Source: Talinum fruticosum
Taxonomy: Eukaryota; Streptophyta; Magnoliopsida; Caryophyllales; Talinaceae
Direction: 5' to 3'
Assembly (NCBI GenBank): GCA_021018815.1
Contig: JAITYX010000003.1
Location: 13,659,501-13,723,500, forward strand
DNA: 64,000 bases
In this document: positions 56,921 to 64,000 of the stretch, piece by piece
How the letters are laid out: every line of letters starts with the position of its first letter
Position numbering within the stretch: the stretch's first letter is position 1
Translations under genes and position numbers: made by a program
The notes under the pieces: model-generated
Told to the model about the DNA's origin: nothing
Seen by the model: only the letters and a program-made list of their open reading frames with translations
The model's database searches: none

Positions 56921-58736
56921 GTCACTCGGACCCAACATGCTCGGATTGAAGTCACTCGGAACGAGGAAACTCGGAATGAAACAGGTTCAAGAGCTAACTC
57001 GGAAAGAACAAGTGAATGAAGAGGATCACTCGGAACAAGCTTCGAAGATCAAGCAATTCAGCTCACAAACCTGGTGAATCAAAGAACTGGTAAAGCATTC
57101 AAATTCATTTCCAGTCATCCCCAAGAAAACATCATTTCGATATCAACGAGTGGGGTAAGAACTCGTTCCTCTTTACACAATCTATGTGCATTCACTGCAT
57201 TCATTTCATTAATCGAACCCAAAAATGCACTAGAGGCCCTTAATGAACCTGAATGGGTAGAGGCCATGCAAGAGGAACTTAATCAATTCGAGAGAAACCA
57301 AGTCCGGACTCGACCAACCGACCTTCGACCACCCAGTTATAGGAACCAAATGGGTTTTCAAAAACAAAGCTGGATGAGGGTGGAGTAGTAGTCGAAACAA
57401 GGCTAGAATTGTGGCTCAAGGTTACAATCAAGAAGAAGGAATTGATTGTGGGGAAACCTTCGCACCAGTAGCTGAATTGAGGCCATTAGAATACTCGTTG
57501 GCATTTGCATCCAGCATGCATATTAAATTATATCAAATGGATGTTAAGTGTGCCTTTCTCAATGGTTTTATTGAAGAGGAAGTTTATGTCGAGCGAGCCT
57601 CCTGGTTTTGAAAACTCAGAATTTCCAAATCATGTTTTCAAACTTCAAAAGGCTCTCTATGGTCTTAAGCAAGCACCTCGAGCTTAGTATGAAAGACCGA
57701 GTAGCTTCTTGGTTCAAAATGATTTCAAAAGAGGTCGGATCGACAAGACTCTATTCATAAAGACCAAAGAGAAAGATTTTCTTATTGGTCAAATCTATGT
57801 TGATGATATTATTTTCGGTGCTACTAATGAATTTCTATGCGAGAATTTTACTGAGTTGATGAGTCAAGAATTTCAAATGAGTATGATGGGAGAACTCAAT
57901 TTCTTCCTTGGATTACAAATCAAACAAGACAAAGATGGAATCGTTGTTCATCAATCAAAATACACCAAGGAACTGCTGAAGAAATATAAACTTCAAGATG
58001 CAAAGCACGCATCTACACCCATGAGCAACGAGCATAAAACTTGACTCGGACGAGAAAGGTAAAGCAATAGATCGAAACTCTATCGAGGTATGATTGGATC
58101 TTTGCTATATCTCACTTCAAGTAGACCGGATATAATGTTCGAGTGTTTGTTTATGCACAAGATTTCAAGCTAATCCAAAAGAATCACATCTCACTGCGGT
58201 GAAGAGAATATTTAGATATCTTGCAGGTACTCGGAATTTGGGTATATGGTATTCCGGAGACTCGGAATTGACTCGACTGGGTACTCGGACGCGGACTACG
58301 CAGGATACAAAGTTGACCGAAAGAGCACTTCTGGAGCTTGCCAATTTCGGGTCAATCCCTAATATCTTAGCACTTAAAGAACCAGAACTCGGTAACTCTA
58401 TCGACTACGGAAGCTGAATATATTGCCGCGAGAGCTTGTTGCGCTCGGATTCTTTGGATAAAACAACACTTGAAGGATCTTGGACTATTTCTCAACTCGG
58501 TTCCAATCAAGTGTAACAACCAAAGCGCAATTAGTATCACTAAGAATCCTGTCCAGCACTCAAAAACAAAGCATATTGAGGTCATGTATCACTTCTTACG
58601 CGATCACTCGGAAAAGGGTGATATTGCACTTGAGTTCATTCCTACTAATCTTCAATTAGCTGATATCTTTACTAAGCCTCTTGGTGAAGATCGGTTTTGT
58701 TTTATTCGGAATGAGCTTGGTATGTTAAATGCTTAA
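56921..58736 (+). pseudogene. integrase tail, reverse transcriptase and RNase H of element B
   Basis: After the deletion junction there is the integrase-RT linker (SHSDPTCSD), then RT: EPEWVEAMQEELNQFERNQV (57244), [20 protein letters not shown] (57411), LYQMDVKCAFLNGF, FKLQKALYGLKQAPRA before a TAG at 57685-57687 where A has Trp, YVDD at 57796-57807, and FFLGLQIKQDKDGIVVHQSK. RNase H is damaged at 58420-58440. The end is PLGEDRFCFIRNELGMLNA at 58736, an unbroken 88-codon stretch. Catalytic aspartates of RT are intact. Confidence 0.86.
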
Positions 58737-59373
58737 TTATGTGGTGCTCTCGTTGCATAATTACGTGCTGTGTGCTTTCTCTGTTAATAATCATTAGTTC
58801 GGTTGATTCGGTGATACTTGGGCTAATAGTTATTTTGTGTTTACGAGTCACTCGAAACCTTTACGAGTTAAACTCGGGCGTAGAAAAATTTGGACATCAA
58901 ATTTTCTGAAACTATCTCTAGAATAGTGGAGAGTTTCGGATTATATTTTCAAAATCTTTTTCTCTCTCTTTCTCGAGCGCTGCGATCAGATCTTAGCCAT
59001 GGATTTCAAACCACTGGTATCTCAACCGTTGAAGAAGAACCGTCACACCGGTCTTTGATGGCTGATGGACAAGCCGAGTCGAACGGAGTTACTTAACGGA
59101 TAGTGGACGGGCGCGCTTATTTTCTATGTATAGCGTCTATCCATCTTCATCTCGGTATTCTAAACTCCATCTCTTTCAAAAGAAACTTCTCGCGGAAGAT
59201 TACTGCGTGAACAGTCGCTCTTGATCGTCCGCAAGCATCGAAGAAGCTCTCTCTCTCTCTCGTAAGTTTCGATTGCTCTCATCTCTTTCTATCTGCATTT
59301 TCTTTTTCTTCTCTTCTACACCTCCTTCTCTCTTTCATTCGAAAAGTTTCATCTTTTCTCTCCTTCTCTCACA

Positions 59374-61045
59374 ATGCCTAAACGAGGAAACCATCCCGAC
59401 TTCCGGGTTTCCCCCTCCTCCAAAAAGCCTCGCACCAACAACCCGAAAGCTCAACCCCTTCCAAACCCGTTATCACCTAGCATCTTGCGCTGGATGACAA
59501 ATTCTTTCCAACAACCAAATTTTCTTGGTTGTCCAACATCCAAGCCACGGGAGTATACTACTTCCTGTGTTTCAGCGAGTTCATCTATCCCGAACTCGTT
59601 TCGAGTTCTATGCTCACCTCACCCACTCCGAAAATGTTCTAACCTCTAGGGTTCGAACATTACTCGTTCGCATCAACACCTCTCTCCTCCACCGCCTGTT
59701 CAAAGTCTCTTCTCTTTTCTTGAACAGTAATCCTATCCCTTTCACTGAAGTCGCCGACGACTTCTTTGAAAAATACGCTAAAGAATTCCCTGGATCAAGG
59801 AAAAACTTTTCTATGACTCGGTTGAAGTCGAAGCTCGGCTTTTGTGCTTTCTGCGATGAGAACCTTCTTCTCACAGCATTCCAGCAAGGAGAACCCCAAC
59901 TCCAAGCACCTCAAAGCTCTCTTCGACATCCTCGAGGGATACGAAGTAGACCTCTTCCCTCCATCATTGAGCGGATGGCAGTTGTGCCGGCTCAACTTTA
60001 ATCCAAGAAGAACACCTCCCTTTCTTTCGGTGCTCTTCGACCCTTGTCTTCAAACAATTTCAAGTTCCTCTTCCCTCGACCCAAACGCGGTGTCCGAGGC
60101 GGCCATTGTGGTCGGCAAGAAGGAACTCCGAGGTACGGATACCAGAAGCCGACCACGGTGTGCGGGTTCACAACTTCGAGCCGAGGCCTCCTTCTCCACC
60201 TCGGACTCGAAATCAACCCCTCTTCGTCTTCCCTCTACACCTGGTGGGGCCTCCACCTCGAGTCCCTCCAAATCTCTCTCTGCCCTCTTGTCCCCTGCTT
60301 TCATGGACAAGATCGGCTCCGTGTCTTCGAACTCGGAGACATGCTCGGGGCTTTCAAATCTGTCCTCCAAGGTCCGACCATCAACCAAAAGATCGAGTCG
60401 AGTCCCAAATCCGAGAGCGAGCAGTCTCTCGTTCTTGAGATAAGGGAGCTGGTCCGGGAGCGAAGGAGCTGGTCGAGCTCCTCAAAGAGCGACGGTCCAA
60501 GGCGGCTCGGGACCGGGATGACTCGGATGCGTCCGAAGCGTCTTCGAGTCCAGGTCGACCTCCTCGGACAACGAGGAAGCCGAGGAAGAAGAGGAAGAAG
60601 CTACGGATGCAGCAGAAGATGCTTGAGGAACCTGCGGGCTGAGGCAGGCCCTTCCGGGCAAAGGGAAGAAGAGGCCGTGGCAACTGCTGAGGGTCGGACT
60701 ACTCCCCAAGCTCAAATCGCGAGTACTCGGCTCGGACAGTGAGTCCGAGTGGGTCGAAGACCTCGCTCCTCCAGGCAGGTCGAGATAAAGCAGCCCCCTC
60801 CAGCCACCGAGGTCCCAAGGGAAGAACCCCTCGATCCACTCTCTCCGGGTCGGCCGCTCGGAGCCGAGCCCCGAGGACAATCCTGGTTCTCCCTTCGCCG
60901 TGCTCAAGCACATCGTCAAGATCATACCAGCGCCGGCGCACCTCCGCCTCCACTCGAAATCCCCTCCCTCGTAGGAGCCATGCACTCGGGTCACAATTCC
61001 TCGGTGTCTCCAAATTTATTTTTTTTTTTTTGTCCGGACAACTAA
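59374..61045 (+). pseudogene. Third ORF (Sirevirus envelope-like position) of element B
   Basis: The only copy of this ORF spanned without an insertion on the plus strand. It starts MPKRGNHPDFR at 59374 and ends about 61045, near 557 codons. Segments: basic N-terminus, a central part with NSNPIPFTEVADDFFEKYAK (59719-59775), a heptad-like E/R-rich stretch (LEIRELVRERRS, about 60425-60465), a serine/acidic patch, and a proline-rich C-terminus. The frame changes at least four times. No signal peptide or transmembrane segment is apparent. Start and end are supported by A and C. Confidence 0.7.
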
Positions 61046-61106
61046 CTTGTATTACTTGTTCTTTTCTCCCTTGTTCTTTTTTTGTGTTAATTTTTTTTTT
61101 TTGCTG

Positions 61107-61123
61107 AAAGGCAAAGGGGAGAA
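61107..61123 (+). other. Upstream polypurine tract of element B
   Basis: AAAGGCAAAGGGGAGAA, about 265 bp before the LTR-adjacent tract. The same arrangement is seen in A and C. Confidence 0.65.
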
Positions 61124-61373
61124 ATGTAATCGAAATCTTGTTGTCTTGTTTAGGGGAGTTTTTCCGCCCTTTTGACTTTTAATGGATTAATGCATGTCAT
61201 TATTTCGAGTTTATTATTTTCCGACTTATTGTTAAAAGCATACTTTATTTTGCTTTGCTACGATATATTAGATATTGCTCGAACTATTGAATATGTTTTA
61301 CTCATGCGCAAATCACTCGGAATCGATTTTTTTTCTAACAAAGTTTCTGTTTAAGTATGGAATGCCTTTCATC

Positions 61374-61386
61374 AAAAAGGGGAGAT
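61374..61386 (+). other. Polypurine tract next to the 3' LTR of element B
   Basis: AAAAAGGGGAGAT directly before the LTR. Confidence 0.85.
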
Positions 61387-62966
61387 TGAAGACTCGGACA
61401 ATGCTCAATACTTTTACGAGTTATGTAAAAGGAATCGAGTATGACAATCCCATGCATATAGAGTTTTGATTCCAAGGCATTCTCGATATCGCGAAACTTC
61501 TTTGAGTAAAATAGTATCTTCTCACGAGTAATACGGTTTTCACTTATTGCATTTAGTGCGTTTCCATAAGCGACTCGAAAAGCTGGTTCTTATTTTCCGA
61601 GTTCATCTTCACTCGGATTAATCGCATTTTGAGTATACCATTATTCCATCTGTTTCTTACTCGGAATCCGACTTTTGGGTATACGTTCTATTCCGTTGTA
61701 GTCGGTATTCTTAGTTCATTTCATGCTTAGTCTATATCAAGTTAATCCTCTCTAATATCCTTTATCGAACTTGATTCATCCCTTATACTAAGTCGGATGG
61801 AATTCCGAGTATCATGGATATTGGACTCGGAAAATTCCATTTCGTTTCGACTCAGATTATCGGTTGCTTAATTATTATAATTATTTTATTATCTTTGTCT
61901 AATCTTGGGCCAAAGTATTCTATACTTTGAGAACCAAAATTAATTTGCTTTTGTAGGTTATTCATTCGAGGATACACCTTTTTCAAACCACAAAAGTAAC
62001 CGGCTTCGAACGTCAAATCACCAGCGAGACATGGCTCTTCACCTTCCCTGCTTCGGTCCCGGAAGATTGTGTCGAAGATGTCCGCTTCCATATCCGGAAA
62101 ACTGGAACGCTAAGCTTAACGGTGGTTTCCACCTCATTTTTCGAGACACTACCGATGGCTTTGGAACTTACAAGAGAGTTAAACCGTTGTCCAACGTTCA
62201 TATTTCAACGGATACTTTCCGAGTGACTCGGAAAGCCTCTATCAACGGTCACAAAAGACCCTTGGTCAGCGAGATGAAGATAACGGCTACTCTGTCCGGT
62301 TATCTATAAATAGAAGCCACTTCACAAGAATTGAAGATTGCTGAATCTATTGTTAATACACATACTTGAGAAAAGTCATTATATTTACTTTCAATCTTCA
62401 ACTTACAACTCCCACTCTGTAATTCATTACTTTACGAGTTGTAAGGTCTTGTACTTAGTTACAAACTCTTCTTACATTCTTTGTAAGGTCCCTTGACTAA
62501 GTTGTAAAGGTTAACTCGAGCTTAGTTGTCCCTAGCTATAAGGGTTATCTCAGCTAGGAAGTACTAGATCGAGATAAGGGAACTTCGAGTCTAGGAAAAC
62601 TTGTATAGAGTTGTCTAAGGGAGCAACTTGGGTTCGGTCAGTTCACGGTATTTTGTGGACTCAAAATAGTGGATTTGACTTCGTGTCCGGATTGACACGG
62701 GCCGTGGTTTTCTGCCCCAGGAGGGTTTCCACGTAAAACCTAAGTGTTATCTTTCCGAGTTCATTCTAGACTCGGACATGCCTTCTATCGCTCCTGTTCC
62801 TTCGATTCATTGCTTTCGAGTCCAATCTTTTCGACCCCGTTGATAGACTCGGAATCTCTCTTTGTCTCTTTTCCGCATAAAAGTGTGTGTGTTTTCACTA
62901 AGAATTTTCTATCACCCTATTCAGCCCCCTCTAGGGTGACTCGGACTCTCCCAGAGCAAACCTTCA
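61387..62966 (+). repeat. 3' LTR of element B
   Basis: 1580 bp, TGAAGACTCGG...CCTTCA, TATA box at 62305-62312, hairpin at 62912-62939. It is followed by CCTGTC, where the third ORF of A resumes. Confidence 0.93.
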
Positions 62967-63645
62967 CCTGTCCTCCAAGGTCCGACTATCAACCAAAAGA
63001 CTGGTCGAGTCCCAAATCCGAGAGCAGCGAGTCTCTAGTCCTTGAGATGAGGGAGCTGGTCCAGGAGCGAAGGAGCTGGTCGAGCTCCTTAGAGAGAGAC
63101 GGTCCAAGGCGGCTCGGGACCGGGATGACTCGGATGCGTCCGAAGCGTCTTCGAGCCCGAGTCGACCTCCTCGGACAGCGGGGATGAGGAAGAAGAGGAA
63201 AAAGCTGCAGATGCGACGAGAAGATGCTTGAGGAACTTGCGGGCGAGGCAGGCCCTTCCGGGTAAAGGGAAGAAGAGGTCATGGCAACTGCTGAGGGTCG
63301 AGCTGCTCCCAAGCTCAAATCGCGAGTACTCGGATCGGACGGCAGTCCGAGTGGGTCGAAGACCTTGCTCCTCCAGCGGGTCGGACAAAGCAGCCCCTCC
63401 AGCCATTGAGGTCCCAAGGGAAGAACCTCGATCCACTCTCTCCGGGTCGGCCGCTCGGAGCCGAGCCCCGAGGACAATCCCAGTTCTCCCTTCGCCGCGC
63501 TCAAGCACATCGTCAAGATCATATCGGCGCCGGCGCACCTCCGCCTCCACTCGAAATCCCCCTCCCTCGTAGGAGCCATGCACCGAGTCACAATTCCTCG
63601 GTGTCTCCGAATTTTCCTCTGTCTCGATTTTTTTGTTTTGTCTAG
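62967..63645 (+). pseudogene. Third ORF of element A, second part
   Basis: Continues the ORF broken at 54430. The sequence from CTGTCCTCCAAGGTCCG onward matches element B from 60360 to its ORF end. It carries the E/R-rich stretch (LEMRELVQERRS, about 63040) and the proline-rich C-terminus ending near 63645. Frameshifts are present. Confidence 0.75.
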
Positions 63646-63710
63646 ACAACTAACTTGTTTTACTTGTTCTTTTCTCCCTTCTTTTTTTTGTTGTTAATTT
63701 TTTTTTTGCT

Positions 63711-63727
63711 GAAAGGCAAGGGGGAGA
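63711..63727 (+). other. Upstream polypurine tract of element A
   Basis: GAAAGGCAAGGGGGAGA, the counterpart of 61107-61123 in B and 24102-24120 in C. Confidence 0.65.
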
Positions 63728-63973
63728 AATGTAGTCAGAAAACTTGTTGTCTTGTTTAGGGGAGTCTTTCCGCCCTTTTTGAATTTTAATGGATTAATGC
63801 ATTTACGAGTTCATTTATTTTTCGAGTTAATGTTAAAGCATACTTTATTTGTTTTTGCTCGATATATTATATATTGCTCCGAACTATTAAGTATATCTTA
63901 CTCATGCGCAAACCACTCAGAATCAATTTCTTTTCTAACAAAGTTTACGTTTAAGTATGGAATGCCTTTCATC

Positions 63974-63987
63974 AAAAAGGAGGAGAT
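63974..63987 (+). other. Polypurine tract next to the 3' LTR of element A
   Basis: AAAAAGGAGGAGAT, directly before the LTR start. Confidence 0.8.
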
Positions 63988-64000
63988 TGAAGACTCAAAC
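63988..64000 (+). repeat. Start of the 3' LTR of element A
   Basis: TGAAGACTCAAAC, the first 13 bases of the LTR; the rest is outside the window. Confidence 0.85.

Larger units (their letters stand above)
54431..62966 (+). mobile_element. Sirevirus-like Ty1/copia element B, internally deleted, nested in A
   Basis: 8536 bp with two LTRs (54431-56007, 61387-62966), a primer site, part of gag, RT, RNase H, third ORF and two polypurine tracts. The target duplication is CTGTC (54426-54430 and 62968-62972, with one extra C at 62967). About 2.3 kb found in A (from roughly 48637 to 50958) is missing: the zinc knuckle, protease and integrase. It could move only with proteins supplied by another element. 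Confidence 0.92.
46179..64000 (+). mobile_element. Sirevirus-like Ty1/copia retrotransposon A, interrupted by element B
   Basis: 5' LTR, primer site, gag, protease, integrase, RT, RNase H, first part of the third ORF (to 54430); then element B (54431-62966); then the rest of the third ORF, two polypurine tracts and the start of its 3' LTR at 63988. Without B the visible part is about 9.3 kb. It is inserted in the LTR of G2, after TAAGG (46174-46178). It retains more readable pol motifs than B or D. Confidence 0.9.

Noticed and set aside
59614..60388. Minus-strand ORFs opposite the third ORF of element B
   Set aside because: Shadows of the plus-strand coding region; the same antisense ORFs recur in A and C simply because the sense sequence is conserved.

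Overview
The window looks like nuclear DNA of a flowering plant, probably a eudicot, from a methylated, gene-poor region. Almost every base belongs to transposons inserted into one another. The evidence is Ty1/copia elements of the Sirevirus type (gag, pol and a third downstream ORF), Ty3/gypsy elements of the Tat/Ogre type, a CACTA (En/Spm) DNA transposon, a solo LTR, and fragments of a plant-mobile-domain (PMD) gene. I saw no bacterial operons, CRISPR array, rRNA or tRNA gene. The species cannot be named from the sequence.

Layout from left to right. 1-4741: minus-strand Sirevirus-like element D, cut by the window edge, inserted in a gypsy LTR. 4742-9500: remains of that plus-strand gypsy LTR and leader, split by a 2.66-kb solo LTR (5720-8380, target duplication CATGG). 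About 9500-21470: minus-strand gypsy element G1. It has a 3' LTR, a pol truncated after RT, protease, gag split by a 2.1-kb AT-rich insertion, a primer site, and a long 5' LTR with a tandem duplication. 21471-40080: a PMD gene interrupted twice, first by complete Sirevirus-like element C (22233-33122, target duplication ATCCC) just after its eighth codon, then by a CACTA element (33921-38130, target duplication CGT) inside its PMD-coding exon. 41700-46178: minus-strand gypsy element G2, same family as G1, with gag deleted. 46179-end: plus-strand Sirevirus-like element A inserted in the G2 LTR. A's third ORF is split by element B (54431-62966), a related copy that has lost protease and integrase.

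The related elements read as one family. All carry LTRs of about 1.45-1.58 kb, an initiator-tRNA-like primer site, a CCHC gag (degenerate in some copies), integrase then RT/RNase H, a TATA-preceded third ORF, and two polypurine tracts before the 3' LTR. None has an uninterrupted gag-pol in this sequence.

The most unexpected signal is in how the copies differ. Mismatches and one-base indels between copies concentrate at C-N-G triplets (CTG, CAG, CCG), where aligned copies read CTGAGT, ACGAGT and CCGAGT, or CAG and CGAG. The primer sites of all four copia copies lack one base relative to the canonical site. This suggests a systematic base-calling or polishing problem at methylated CHG sites. 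If so, many of the frameshifts reported here are not biological and some elements may be more intact than they look. Coordinates of broken coding regions are therefore domain extents, not exact gene ends.
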